64,000 nucleotides of DNA, taken from NCBI GenBank assembly GCA_031555145.1, contig JAVBUR010000043.1:43105-107104 (forward strand), written 5' to 3'. Position numbers and translations under genes: made by a program. The notes under the pieces were generated by a model. That model searched no databases and had not been told where the DNA came from. It worked only from the letters and a program-made list of their open reading frames with translations. Below are positions 52,403 through 61,965 of this stretch, one piece after another (the first letter of the stretch is position 1; each line of letters starts with the position of its first letter). This DNA comes from JAJDIA01 sp031555145. Lineage in GTDB: Bacteria > Bacteroidota > Bacteroidia > Bacteroidales > Tannerellaceae.

Positions 52403-53773
52403 TTATTTATCTACCGGGATACCGTACTTTTCCAACCGGCGATACAAGGCCGCCCGGCTGATGCCCAACGCATTCGCCACGTGCGAGAGATTGCCCTTGT
52501 ACGTATCAAGCGCCTGTATGATCGATTGCCTTTCCAATTCGTCCAGCGACAAGCCTTCCAACCGCATCCCCTGCTTGACAGGCGCTTCTCCCGTATGCAG
52601 GCTCTGCCGTTTGAAGTCGGCGGCATCCAGCACCGTCTTGCCTGAGACAAGCATCGTACGCTCTACCAGATTCTTCAATTCGCGGATATTACCCGGAAAA
52701 GGTAGTTGTTGCAGATAGACAACGGCGTCCGAAGCGAATTCCACGCGCGGCAGCCCATTCTGCATCGTCTGTTGGTCGGCAAAGTAGCGCGCCAGTAGCG
52801 GAATATCTTCCCGCCGTTCACGCAAGGCCGGCAAGTGTATCGTGATCAGATTGATACGGTAAAACAAATCTTCGCGGAATGTACGCGCCGTCACCATCTC
52901 CCGCAGGTTGCAGTTCGTGGCACTTACCACACGGATATCTACTTTTCGGGGACGGCTGTCGCCCAACACCTCAAACGTCTGGTCCTGCAATACACGCAGG
53001 AGCTTCACCTGGCTCGACAGTTCGAGATCGCCTATCTCATCAAGGAAGATCGTCCCTTTGTTCGCCATCTCAAAGCGTCCCGTCCGATCCATATACGCAT
53101 CCGTAAACGCACCTTTCTTATGGCCGAACATCTCACTCTCGAACAAGCTCTGCGACAATCCGCCGAGGTTGACTTTCACAAAGGCCTCCTGTCGGCGGGG
53201 ACTGTTTTTATGGATAGCTTCGGCAATTAGTTCCTTACCGGTCCCACTCTCGCCTGTGATCAATACAGACGCATTCGTAGGTGCAATGCGCGACACAGTG
53301 CCCAGCACTTCCATCAGCGCCGTACTCTGTCCGACGATCTTGTCAAAATGGAACTTTGTATTTGCCTCCGTACGGTTGAGGGGCTTTTCTTTTTCTTTCT
53401 TCTGCTGGGTCAATTCAAGCGCCGTCTTGATAGAATTAAGTAGCATCAGGTTATTCCACGGTTTGGTCATAAAATCAAAGGCTCCCGCCTGCATGCCCTG
53501 CACGGCCAGTGAAATTGATCCCCAAGCCGTCATCAATATAACCGGCACATCCGGGTGGAATACCTTGATCTGTCGGAGCAACTGGATGCCCTCCTCGCCT
53601 GTCGTGGTCAGCGTGAAGTTCATATCGAGCAGGATCAGTTGCGGCATGACAGCACGAACCACCGCCAGCGCCTCCTGTGGCCCCGGTACCGCCTCCGGCT
53701 CATATCCCGCACGCTTTAGCAGGAATGTCAGTGAAGAACGCACTCCGGCGTCGTCGTCAACGATTAATATCAT
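52403..53773 (-). CDS. Sigma-54-dependent response regulator (NtrC family)
   Basis: 456 residues: receiver domain with phospho-acceptor Asp50 (QLILLDMNF) and Lys104, AAA+ domain with Walker A GESGTGKE (174-181), the sigma-54-contact loop written GAFTDA (221-226) instead of GAFTGA, Walker B FLDEIGDL (243-250), and a Fis-type helix-turn-helix at 413-456 (HVANALGISRAALYRRLEK). It activates transcription by RpoN when phosphorylated by the kinase encoded downstream. The GAFTDA form is frequent among Bacteroidetes regulators. Confidence 0.95.
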   Translation of the reverse strand: MILIVDDDAGVRSSLTFLLKRAGYEPEAVPGPQEALAVVRAVMPQLILLDMNFTLTTTGEEGIQLLRQIKVFHPDVPVILMTAWGSISLAVQGMQAGAFDFMTKPWNNLMLLNSIKTALELTQQKKEKEKPLNRTEANTKFHFDKIVGQSTALMEVLGTVSRIAPTNASVLITGESGTGKELIAEAIHKNSPRRQEAFVKVNLGGLSQSLFESEMFGHKKGAFTDAYMDRTGRFEMANKGTIFLDEIGDLELSSQVKLLRVLQDQTFEVLGDSRPRKVDIRVVSATNCNLREMVTARTFREDLFYRINLITIHLPALRERREDIPLLARYFADQQTMQNGLPRVEFASDAVVYLQQLPFPGNIRELKNLVERTMLVSGKTVLDAADFKRQSLHTGEAPVKQGMRLEGLSLDELERQSIIQALDTYKGNLSHVANALGISRAALYRRLEKYGIPVDK

Positions 53774-53831
53774 AGGTAATATATGTTACACAAACGTACG
53801 AAATAAATCTATCACACTACTGCCACGGACG

Positions 53832-55319
53832 CTATCTTCTTACAATTTCCTCGAAATCGGCATCAAGGGTACGGTTGTTGAGGAAGTCGTAGAGGGTGAC
53901 GCTGCGGATATTGTAGTAGTAGTTCCAGTAGTAATACAATTCGAGGATATGCTTCTGCCTGGCATTGTCTTTCGAGTTCTGGGCATCGTTCAGGTCGAGG
54001 ATATCGATCTTGCCGATCATAAATGTTTCGATGGAGGTATGGTAGCGCTTGGCAGCCAGGTCATCGACCTCCGTCGCGATATCTAACTGATTGGCCTGGT
54101 TGTTGAATTTTTCTACCAACAGGAAGATATCCTGATTGAAGTTCATCTCTTCCTGACGTGTCCGGGAGAGGATCACTTCGCGGTTCGATTCGGCGACTTT
54201 CACCTTCCCTTTACGTTTGCCCCAATCGAGGAGCGGAACACTGATACCGACTTCCACCACCTGATTGTCTTTCAGTTGGTTATAGGCGCTGCTCAGCACA
54301 CGGTCGGTGCCCGTATATCCCACAGAGGCAAACAGGCTGATGCTGCGTTGGTTTCCTTTGGCCGTAGCCACGGCATAGTCGGCTTCCAACTGCCGGCGCA
54401 GGATATTCTTGGCAAACGAATTATTCTCACGGGCTTTCTGTAGTACGGCCTGGTATTCCATCCGCGCATCGGGCGCCGATTCGGGTACGACAGGCGAAAG
54501 CACATCCTGCTCGCTCAACCCCAGGAACGCACGCAACTGGAACATCCGTGCATTCAGGTTCGACTGCGCATCCGTCAGGCTTGCCTTGGCTTGCAAAGCA
54601 GACTGTTGCAAACGCATCAGTTCGCTCTCGGAAATATACCCGATGCCTCGTTTAGCCACAGCTATATCATAGAGTTTGGTCGCATTCTCGTAGTTCTGTT
54701 CGGCTGTGGCATGATTGGCTTGTGCCAGCAGCAGGTTGAAGAAATAACTGATCGTAGACAATGTCACCCCTTCCACACTCTCCATATAAGCGGCCTTAGC
54801 CTCTTCGTAGCGTACGGGTTCGATGCGGCGAAGCCACTTTTGGTTGTTCACCCCGAAGATCGGCTGCGTAAGTGTCAGCCCCACCGGAATACTCATAAAT
54901 TCATTGAAAGCCCCCGTACCCAACTGCCGGGTATAATCCAACGATGAAGTAAGGGCAATCTTACCACCTGTCAGGGCAATATTCTGTGTCACCGCCAGTT
55001 CACCGCTCAGCCCAAGTGAGTTGTTGCGTACATAGGTGTACGAACCGTCATTCTGCTGATACTTATTATACCGCTGGTAATAGGTCGGGAGTGAGCCATT
55101 GAACGTTACCTCCGGCAACTGGTCTGCCCGGTGCGTACGGTATTCCCAATAAGCCGTCTTCAGTTCGTTGAGCGCCACCGCGGCATCCACCGACTGTGTT
55201 TGTGCCAGCACAATGGCTTCTTTTAGCGTCAACCGGATCGTATCCGACCCTCCCTCCTGTGCCGTAACCGACGATCCCAGTCCGGCCAGGCAAAGCAAAC
55301 ATATAGCGATTCTCTTCAT
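53832..55319 (-). CDS. TolC-family outer-membrane efflux protein
   Basis: 495 residues with a signal peptide (about 1-21) and the two-repeat outer-membrane efflux protein fold: coiled-coil helices around 170-260 (LLAQANHATAEQNYENATKLYD) and 370-460 (LLVEKFNNQANQLDIATEVDDLAAKRY). It forms the outer-membrane channel of tripartite pumps or type I secretion. No inner-membrane pump or adaptor gene is adjacent; the NtrBC-like pair follows 58 bases later. It is divergent from the GH78 gene. Confidence 0.93.
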   Translation of the reverse strand: MKRIAICLLCLAGLGSSVTAQEGGSDTIRLTLKEAIVLAQTQSVDAAVALNELKTAYWEYRTHRADQLPEVTFNGSLPTYYQRYNKYQQNDGSYTYVRNNSLGLSGELAVTQNIALTGGKIALTSSLDYTRQLGTGAFNEFMSIPVGLTLTQPIFGVNNQKWLRRIEPVRYEEAKAAYMESVEGVTLSTISYFFNLLLAQANHATAEQNYENATKLYDIAVAKRGIGYISESELMRLQQSALQAKASLTDAQSNLNARMFQLRAFLGLSEQDVLSPVVPESAPDARMEYQAVLQKARENNSFAKNILRRQLEADYAVATAKGNQRSISLFASVGYTGTDRVLSSAYNQLKDNQVVEVGISVPLLDWGKRKGKVKVAESNREVILSRTRQEEMNFNQDIFLLVEKFNNQANQLDIATEVDDLAAKRYHTSIETFMIGKIDILDLNDAQNSKDNARQKHILELYYYWNYYYNIRSVTLYDFLNNRTLDADFEEIVRR

Positions 55320-55502
55320 CTTGATATAGCTTTTGCCTTCTCACGGGCAAAACCTATGCCAAAATGATAACCGGCTGATTTTACGCAAAATAGGCACATA
55401 CCGAGTGTTCTTTGTCGAAGACTGTGTTCGGTTTCAGACTCAGCCCTGCCTTCGTAGTGCCTTCGTGTTATCTTCGTATTGCATCCACCCATTTCAAATT
55501 TA

Positions 55503-55533
55503 TTGGCAAGGTCCCCTTTTTATACTATTTTTG
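55503..55533 (+). promoter_or_regulatory. Promoter of the GH78 gene
   Basis: TTGG at 55503-55506 and TATTTTTG at 55526-55533 match the -33/-7 pattern with about 19 bases between them, 40 bases before the ATG. Confidence 0.6.
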
Positions 55534-55572
55534 TCTTTTACTTCGCAATCGGAGTATCTTATAAATACGGTT

Positions 55573-58251
55573 ATGACGAAACACACTTTTCTTTCGTATT
55601 GCTTTTTCCTGATCCTGTTTGGATTAACGACTTCCTCCTGCACACGGGGGAAATTGGAGGTTCACCACCTGCGTTGTGAGTATCTCGACAATCCGATATC
55701 TATCGAAAGTAAGACCCCGTTATTAAGTTGGCAACTACAAACCGACGGGGCTTCTGCCAGCCAGGAATATTACCAGCTTATAGTGGCAAGCACCCCCTCT
55801 TTGCTGACCGAAGAGAAAGCGGATTACTGGAATGCAGGAAAGATCCGTTCCGGGCAGTCTGTCCAAATCGGGTATGAAGGGAAAGCCCTCCAATCGCGAC
55901 AAACGGCCTATTGGAAAGTCAGGGTGTGGGATGCGAACGGGAATGCCTCCGCCTGGAGCGCCCCGGCACAATGGACCATGGGACTACTCGAACCATCCGA
56001 TTGGGCCGCCTCCTGGATCGCCCTTCGAACCGACACATTTCCGGATGATACCAAAACCTATCCTGCCCCCCACTTCCGGAAAGAGTTCCAGACAACTAAA
56101 ACCATCAAACAAGCTACAGTGTACGTCTGCGGCTTAGGTTTTTATGAGCTGTCGCTGAATGGAGAGAAGGTGGGCGATGAGGTATTCACCCCGGCCGTAA
56201 CGAATTTCGACAAGCGTTCGCTGCACAAGACACTCTATTTCTTCGACGACCAATCTTCCCAACGGGTCTTATATAACACCTACCAGGTAACGGATCAGCT
56301 CAAACAGGGAGCCAATGCGATCGGCGTCATTCTGGGAAACGGTTGGTATAACCAGCGCGACCGCACAGTAGAAGGACAAATGTGGTACGATACGCCCCGC
56401 TTACTGTGTCAACTCGAAATCACCTATGCAGATGGCTCCACGGAAACCATCTGTTCTGACCCTTCCTGGAAAGTATCGGATGGTCCTCTACTGCATGACG
56501 CCATCTTCACCGGCGAACAATATGACGCACGCCTTGAATTAACCGGATGGGAACACCCGGGCTACGACGATTCTTCCTGGCAGCCGGCCTTGTTGGTACG
56601 GGCTCCGGCAGGCCGGTTGTCTGCCCAACTCGCTCCCCCGGAGAAAATCACCCGCACATTGGTCCCCGACTATATCGAACAAAAAGACGACTCCACCTAT
56701 CTCTATGCGCTACCGGAAGTCGTTTCCGGCTGGGCTGAGCTGAAGGTGAAAGGCGCCAGCGGCGACTACGTCCGTCTTCGTTTTATCGGCGAAGAGAACA
56801 ACGATTATGGACAAAGAGATGAATATACGCTCAAAGGAGGCGAGATGGAACAATGGGAACCCCGGTTTACCTGGCATACGTTCCGGTATATCGAAGTCGT
56901 TTCGCACCACGTACCATTCGACGAGAAAAGCCTTATCGTCAAAGTGGTACATACGAATCCCGAAGTACGGGGTTCCTTCCAGTGCTCCAACGAGCTATTC
57001 AACCGGATCAATGAAGCCTACCTGCGTACCCAAAAAGCCAACTTCCATGGTAGCATAAGCAGCGACTGTCCGCACCGCGAACGGCTGGCCTATACAGGCG
57101 ACGCCCAGGTCATTGTGGAAAGTTCCTTATTGACCTTCGATATGACGCAATTCTATCGGAAATGGTTCGATGATATGGCCGATGCACGTAACAAGAAAAC
57201 AGGCTACGTCCCCCACACCGCTCCTTTCGGAGGCGGAGGTGGAGGCCCTGCCTGGGGATCAGCCTATGTCATCATGCCCTGGGCCTATTATTGCTACTAT
57301 GGCGACACCTCCTTGCTCGAACAACATTACGAGGGCATGAAACAGTGGGTGTCATACCTGAGTACCCGAACCGACGAACGAGGAATTGTTGTCCGTGAAG
57401 AGCCCGATGGCTGGTGCCTGGGCGACTGGTGTACACCGGGCAGAGTCGACCTGCCCGAACCATTGGTTAACACCGCCTATTACTTCCATATGGCAACGTT
57501 AATGAAAAAAATAGCGAATACCTTGGGTAAAAAAGAAGACTACCAGCATTTCGACGCCCTGACCCAACAAATCAAGCAGGATTTCAATGCCGCATTCTTC
57601 TGCGCCGAAACCAACCATTACTGGGAGGGACGGCAGGGGGCCGATGTCTTCCCCCTTGCATTCGGTCTGGTCCCTTCCGATAAGAAAGAAGCCGTATTCA
57701 ATGCCTTGCTGGCACACCTTGAGCACCTGGATTATCACTTCGACACAGGGATACTGGGTACCCCGCTGCTCTTACAGGTATTGTCTGAAAACGGACGGGC
57801 AGATGTAGCCTTCCAACTGATGAACCAAAGAGACATTCCCGGTTTCGGCTATCTACTGGATAACCGCTTCACCGGACTATGGGAGAATTGGGAGGGGCAT
57901 AGTTCCCGTTGCCACCCCATGTTCGGCAGCGTAGTTGCCTGGATGTACCGGCACCTCAACGGCATACAGGTAGATGAAGAGTCTCCCGGTATGAAACACT
58001 TTATCATTGCCCCCCAGATAGTCGGCGACCTCACCCACTGCAAGGCGTCCTTTGAATCCCTCTACGGACTAATCCGTTCCGAATGGGAGATTGCGGATAC
58101 TCACTTCGTATTAACGGTAGAAATACCCGCCAATACCACCGCCACCATCATTCTCCCCAACGGCGACAAACATCATGCCGTTGAACCGGGCATCCATCAC
58201 TTTCCAATCGATAACTTGCTGATCTGTGATATCTTGCCCAGATCGGAATAA
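55573..58251 (+). CDS. GH78 alpha-L-rhamnosidase, lipoprotein
   Basis: 892 residues from the ATG at 55573; the upstream 80 in-frame residues overlap the promoter and are rejected. The signal ends in a lipobox (GLTTSSCTRG). Beta-sandwich domains (about 25-420) precede the (alpha/alpha)6 barrel, which carries CPHRERLAYTGDAQV near 498-512 with the likely acid Glu, and GPAWGSAYVIMPWAYY near 557. A C-terminal beta domain follows. It removes terminal alpha-L-rhamnose from plant glycans or glycosides at the cell envelope. Its last 55 bases overlap the end of the convergent LVIVD gene. Confidence 0.93.
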   Translation: MTKHTFLSYCFFLILFGLTTSSCTRGKLEVHHLRCEYLDNPISIESKTPLLSWQLQTDGASASQEYYQLIVASTPSLLTEEKADYWNAGKIRSGQSVQIGYEGKALQSRQTAYWKVRVWDANGNASAWSAPAQWTMGLLEPSDWAASWIALRTDTFPDDTKTYPAPHFRKEFQTTKTIKQATVYVCGLGFYELSLNGEKVGDEVFTPAVTNFDKRSLHKTLYFFDDQSSQRVLYNTYQVTDQLKQGANAIGVILGNGWYNQRDRTVEGQMWYDTPRLLCQLEITYADGSTETICSDPSWKVSDGPLLHDAIFTGEQYDARLELTGWEHPGYDDSSWQPALLVRAPAGRLSAQLAPPEKITRTLVPDYIEQKDDSTYLYALPEVVSGWAELKVKGASGDYVRLRFIGEENNDYGQRDEYTLKGGEMEQWEPRFTWHTFRYIEVVSHHVPFDEKSLIVKVVHTNPEVRGSFQCSNELFNRINEAYLRTQKANFHGSISSDCPHRERLAYTGDAQVIVESSLLTFDMTQFYRKWFDDMADARNKKTGYVPHTAPFGGGGGGPAWGSAYVIMPWAYYCYYGDTSLLEQHYEGMKQWVSYLSTRTDERGIVVREEPDGWCLGDWCTPGRVDLPEPLVNTAYYFHMATLMKKIANTLGKKEDYQHFDALTQQIKQDFNAAFFCAETNHYWEGRQGADVFPLAFGLVPSDKKEAVFNALLAHLEHLDYHFDTGILGTPLLLQVLSENGRADVAFQLMNQRDIPGFGYLLDNRFTGLWENWEGHSSRCHPMFGSVVAWMYRHLNGIQVDEESPGMKHFIIAPQIVGDLTHCKASFESLYGLIRSEWEIADTHFVLTVEIPANTTATIILPNGDKHHAVEPGIHHFPIDNLLICDILPRSE

Positions 58252-59468
58252 CTGTATTGGTAAAGGCCGTCTTCGGCGATCATCATCAGGGTATTTTGGA
58301 AGGGGATCACATCATAGCCTTCCATACCGGTATAATGCACCAAACGGTTCGCCATGAGCTGTTGGGGATCGCCTATCTTATAAATCTTCAGCCCTTCGTC
58401 GCAGACGAAGAGGGTACCGTTATCAATGCCCAGTCCTTTCGGCTTTGTCATGCCATAGGTTACCAGGTGTTTAGGATGTTTCACATCGCTCACATCCACG
58501 ATCAACAGTTCGTTGGCATTCTGCCCGCAGAAATTGTCGGAATGGATCGTCACGTACGCCAGGTCGTCTTCTACCACCACCGGATCGCATCCGTATACAT
58601 GCCACATCGACGACATATATTCGGGCTTCAGCGGATTAGCCACCGAAAAGATCATCATACCGGTCGGCATACCCATAAACAGGTAGTCCTTATAGCTGAA
58701 GATAGTTTCCACATTGCCGATAAAAATCTGTTCCGACAGTTTAGCCGGCTCAGAACCGGAGATATCGAACACGCCCAACTCACCGTTGACCACCGTGTAC
58801 AGATACTTGTCATACTGTCCGAAACGCGACATAGAACCATTCACACCCCTACCGGAACCACCCGTAGCACTGTTCGATGCATACATGCCCGGACTTGAGT
58901 CAAACACCAGACCTTTTTCTGCCCAGCGAGAATATTTATCCGTCTTTTCTCTCCGCATGGCCAATGACCAACCTACAATGACCTTATCTTTCCGGCCGTC
59001 GGTACACATCTGGTAATCATACCCATACATATTGTTGACCTGCGGCAATGCTTCAGCAAACACATTTTCCAGCCGTCCCTGAAAGGCCGGTTTAGCCGGA
59101 TTACTAATATCAAACCACAGCAGGTCGACCAACGCGTCGGCATACAGCCGGTTATCACGGATCGCAATATCCACATTCCCCAACAACTCCACAAATCCTA
59201 CCGCCGAAGGATTGGCTGGATTCCGGTTGTCGATAATATGAAAGCCCACACCCGGCTCCGAGATATACAGGTATCCCTCATAGAAACAAAGCTTCCCTTG
59301 TTGCTTGATCGCCCGAGGCACTTCCGATACAGTGACTGCCTTGCGAAATTCGACAGCCGACATAAAAACAGGTTCATTAATTTCATACAACACATACTCG
59401 TGTGTATCCTCACATCCCGTCAACAGACAGGCAAGCATCAACGATGCCAATAACCATACTTTTTTCAT
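58197..59468 (-). CDS. LVIVD-repeat beta-propeller lipoprotein
   Basis: 423 residues with signal and lipobox (LACLLTGCED, Cys about 19). The body contains repeated LVIVD-type blades (GFHIIDNRNPANPSAVGFV; LLWFDISNPAKPAFQG; LGVFDISGSEPAKLSE; LLIVDVSDVKHPKHLV). The family is a surface-type propeller of unknown function found in many Bacteroidetes. Its 3' end overlaps that of the GH78 gene by 55 bases on the opposite strand; both stops are supported by conserved-looking C-termini, so the overlap seems real. Confidence 0.9.
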   Translation of the reverse strand: MKKVWLLASLMLACLLTGCEDTHEYVLYEINEPVFMSAVEFRKAVTVSEVPRAIKQQGKLCFYEGYLYISEPGVGFHIIDNRNPANPSAVGFVELLGNVDIAIRDNRLYADALVDLLWFDISNPAKPAFQGRLENVFAEALPQVNNMYGYDYQMCTDGRKDKVIVGWSLAMRREKTDKYSRWAEKGLVFDSSPGMYASNSATGGSGRGVNGSMSRFGQYDKYLYTVVNGELGVFDISGSEPAKLSEQIFIGNVETIFSYKDYLFMGMPTGMMIFSVANPLKPEYMSSMWHVYGCDPVVVEDDLAYVTIHSDNFCGQNANELLIVDVSDVKHPKHLVTYGMTKPKGLGIDNGTLFVCDEGLKIYKIGDPQQLMANRLVHYTGMEGYDVIPFQNTLMMIAEDGLYQYSYSDLGKISQISKLSIGK

Positions 59469-59556
59469 TTCCGTATAGATTTAAACGATTGTTCGATTCC
59501 ATTTATTCACTCTCAGGTTGCTCCCTTTTTACTTGATGAAAATCACAGAGCAAATG

Positions 59557-59586
59557 TTGCATCCGTATCTATTTTTTGTATGTTTG
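59557..59586 (+). promoter_or_regulatory. Promoter of the TPR/HTH regulator gene
   Basis: TTG at 59557-59559 and TATGTTTG at 59579-59586 fit the -33/-7 consensus with about 19 bases between. The predicted start lies about 30 bases before the ATG at 59625. Confidence 0.62.
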
Positions 59587-59624
59587 TAAGAGCATCTGTT
59601 TTGCCACAGAAAATCTTAATTGAT

Positions 59625-61334
59625 ATGAGAGCCATTGGTTGTGTTTACCTGTTGTTGTTATTATTCATTGTTTGTAGTTGCGACCGGCCTACTGAAGCGA
59701 CCGGTCATATTCTGCTCGCCGAACAATATGCAGAGGATGCACCGGAAAAAGCACAGGCTGAACTGGATTCGGTCAGCCCCCATTTCTATGACCTCAGCCT
59801 TCAATGGCGGGCACGGTATACGTATGCAGCTTGCAGGGTGGCGGATAAGCTGGAGACTACTTTACCATCCTTTGATGATATCCGGGAAGCCAAAGAATGG
59901 TATATGAAAAAGGGAACGGCCAAGGAAAAGGTAAAGTCCCGTTTGTTCCTGGGGCGCGCTTACCGGGTGGAGAAGAAGGACACGGAGGCAATGACAGAGT
60001 ATCTGGATGCGCTGACACTGGCGAAAACGGCAGAGTTGTATAATGAAGCGGGGTACATCAGTAGTTATATGGGAGATTTGTATCGGGAGAAGAATGATGT
60101 ACAGGCTGCACTTGCTAAATATAAAGATGGGGCTGATTATTTTTATCAAGCCGGAAATCTCCGAAGTTTTGGCTATGCGAATAGGGATATTAGCAAGATG
60201 CTCATTTATTCAGACTCATCTCAAGTGGCATTGGATTATATGTGGAGAGCAGATTCTATAGCTTCCGTATTGGGTGATAATGAAATGAAGTCTTATATAA
60301 GCAATGGACTTGGGAATCTATATGAATCTCTGGGGGATTATGATAAAGCGGAACAATGTCTGTTGATGGCCATACAGTCGGATTCAAGTAATGATTTATC
60401 AGATATCACAGCGTTAAGTGCGCTTTATATTTCCTTAAAAGAGTTTGATAAATTACACGCCATGTTGGATACTATATATTCACCCGATTTACCAGAAGAG
60501 TACAGGCAAGGGTTCCTTTATAATTATTATCTGATTTATAAGGAGAAAAACAGTCTATCTAAATCACTTGATTATCTTGAGCAGTTCTACAAAATATTCA
60601 AATCACGTCTTATCCGAACAACTGATGCGAATTATATTGAGATTGAGAAGAAATACAACCACGCTAAACTAAATTCACGCCTTCAACAACTCACTATATC
60701 CAGGCAAAGATATAGTATAGCAGTTATAGTATCCGTGCTGGTTCTTCTTGCCGTTTTTATTTTTTATCAAAACAGAAGAATCAGATCGAATCGAAAGCTG
60801 TATGAACAAGAGAAGGTAATTGCTGAGCTAAACAGTAATATCCTGGATCTTTCTCTGCGATTGGATCGTGAAGCGCTATTAGTGCAATCGTTGAAAGAAC
60901 TGCAAAAAAACTATCAGGACAAAGAAAATGAAGTACAAAGCCTGAAAAAAGAACTTCAAGAAGTGCGCGTGAAGAAAATGGAACATTCTACTTTAAGGAA
61001 GACGCTCATTCACGGCTCACAAGTGTACAAACCTGAGGAAAGGATTCAGGTAGATGATACTTTGTGGAAAGCCCTAGAAAAAGAAGTCCTTGCTATTTAT
61101 CCGAAATTTACTCAGAAGTTAGTCAGTAAACATCCTCGTTTGTCTCAAGATGATTTACGATACTGTTGGTTGAGCCTGATGAAACTAAATGCCAGTGAAG
61201 AATCTACCTTATTAAATGTGCAACCCGAAACATTAAGAAAGAAACGTACCCGTATTCGCGAGAATATGGGCTTGGAATCGTTTGGAGGTTCTGACCTTTA
61301 CAATTATTTGATAAATGAAGTGATAAATGGATAG
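59625..61334 (+). CDS. Membrane-anchored TPR protein with C-terminal HTH-like domain
   Basis: 569 residues from the ATG at 59625; the frame opens at 59580 but that start lies inside the promoter. A signal with lipobox-like end (FIVCSCDR) leads into tetratricopeptide repeats (about 25-340), one membrane span (about 364-383, SIAVIVSVLVLLAVFIFY), a coiled coil (about 390-465) and a C-terminal domain with LSQDDLRYCWLSLMKLNASE followed by PETLRKKRTRIRENMG, which looks like a helix-turn-helix. Such proteins are common next to DUF3244 and C10 peptidase genes in Bacteroidales and are thought to be membrane-bound regulators. The first quarter of the gene is GC-balanced and the rest clearly AT-rich. 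Confidence 0.82.
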   Translation: MRAIGCVYLLLLLFIVCSCDRPTEATGHILLAEQYAEDAPEKAQAELDSVSPHFYDLSLQWRARYTYAACRVADKLETTLPSFDDIREAKEWYMKKGTAKEKVKSRLFLGRAYRVEKKDTEAMTEYLDALTLAKTAELYNEAGYISSYMGDLYREKNDVQAALAKYKDGADYFYQAGNLRSFGYANRDISKMLIYSDSSQVALDYMWRADSIASVLGDNEMKSYISNGLGNLYESLGDYDKAEQCLLMAIQSDSSNDLSDITALSALYISLKEFDKLHAMLDTIYSPDLPEEYRQGFLYNYYLIYKEKNSLSKSLDYLEQFYKIFKSRLIRTTDANYIEIEKKYNHAKLNSRLQQLTISRQRYSIAVIVSVLVLLAVFIFYQNRRIRSNRKLYEQEKVIAELNSNILDLSLRLDREALLVQSLKELQKNYQDKENEVQSLKKELQEVRVKKMEHSTLRKTLIHGSQVYKPEERIQVDDTLWKALEKEVLAIYPKFTQKLVSKHPRLSQDDLRYCWLSLMKLNASEESTLLNVQPETLRKKRTRIRENMGLESFGGSDLYNYLINEVING

Positions 61335-61356
61335 TTCATGGGTCTCAAATAGGTAG

Positions 61357-61409
61357 TTGTCCACGCAATTATTATAATTACCTGATAATCAGCATGCACT
61401 TGTCCACGC
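61357..61409 (+). repeat. Direct repeat TTGTCCACGC, possible operator
   Basis: TTGTCCACGC occurs at 61357-61366 and 61400-61409, 43 bases apart (four helical turns), between the TPR/HTH gene and DUF3244. A 7-bp inverted repeat AAGAACG/CGTTCTT (61414-61420, 61436-61442) follows. They lie just upstream of the promoter at 61450-61457. Confidence 0.6.
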
Positions 61410-61449
61410 TAAAAAGAACGAAGTCCTTTTTATGACGTTCTTAGCATCG

Positions 61450-61457
61450 TAACTTTG
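61450..61457 (+). promoter_or_regulatory. Promoter -7 element for the DUF3244-peptidase genes
   Basis: TAACTTTG is a full match to TAnnTTTG, 22 bases before the DUF3244 ATG. T-rich bases near 61427-61430 could serve as a weak -33 element. Confidence 0.6.
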
Positions 61458-61479
61458 CGACGAACAAAACAAAAAAGTC

Positions 61480-61866
61480 ATGAAGCAAAGAAATTTAAAA
61501 AGCAAATTCGTTCTACTATTATCATTTTTCATCATCACAATCTCTGCCATTGCGGAAAAACAAATCCCTTTAGAACAAGACAATAAATGGAAACCCGGCA
61601 AAAAATCTCTCCCTACTATAAAAATAGAAGCTTATTTGACAGACGACAACCAACGTATAAACTTATCCTTTTATGAGGGCTTCGGGGAAGTTACCGTTTC
61701 TGTGTTCAATCAGGAAACAGGGGCGGTTTTTTGCTCAGAATCATTCCTCGCACCTGCAGGACACACTGAAGAAATTTATTTCAATCAGCCATTGGATGCA
61801 GGGATTTACCAGATAAGTATCCAACATGCCACAGGTTCCTTCTCCGGAGAATTTCTTATTGACTAA
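61480..61866 (+). CDS. DUF3244-family exported protein
   Basis: 128 residues with a signal peptide (about 1-27) and one small beta-sandwich of the DUF3244 type (IKIEAYLTDDNQRINLSFYEG; VTVSVFNQETGAVFCSESF; GIYQISIQHATGSFSGEF). DUF3244 proteins are short secreted proteins of Bacteroidales, often beside C10 peptidases; their function is unknown. It lies 99 bases before the peptidase gene and shares the AT-rich base composition of this module. Confidence 0.85.
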   Translation: MKQRNLKSKFVLLLSFFIITISAIAEKQIPLEQDNKWKPGKKSLPTIKIEAYLTDDNQRINLSFYEGFGEVTVSVFNQETGAVFCSESFLAPAGHTEEIYFNQPLDAGIYQISIQHATGSFSGEFLID

Positions 61867-61965
61867 CCAGGATTGGAAGATATCAAGCAGGATACCTCTA
61901 AAATGAGAAAATTATTGTGTTGAAAGTCTGTGTTTTTCGAGTATTCATTTTTTAAATCTAATAAT

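Noticed and set aside
52908..54086. 392-residue open frame on the plus strand
   Set aside because: It runs antisense across the NtrC-type gene and into tolC, both of which are secure; no start signal or domain is visible.
55331..55352. TTTTGCC/GGCAAAA inverted repeat upstream of tolC
   Set aside because: A 7-bp stem without a T tract or conserved partner; too weak to call an operator or terminator.
55333..55572. N-terminal 80-residue extension of the GH78 protein
   Set aside because: It covers the predicted promoter, and the ATG at 55573 directly precedes a lipoprotein signal.
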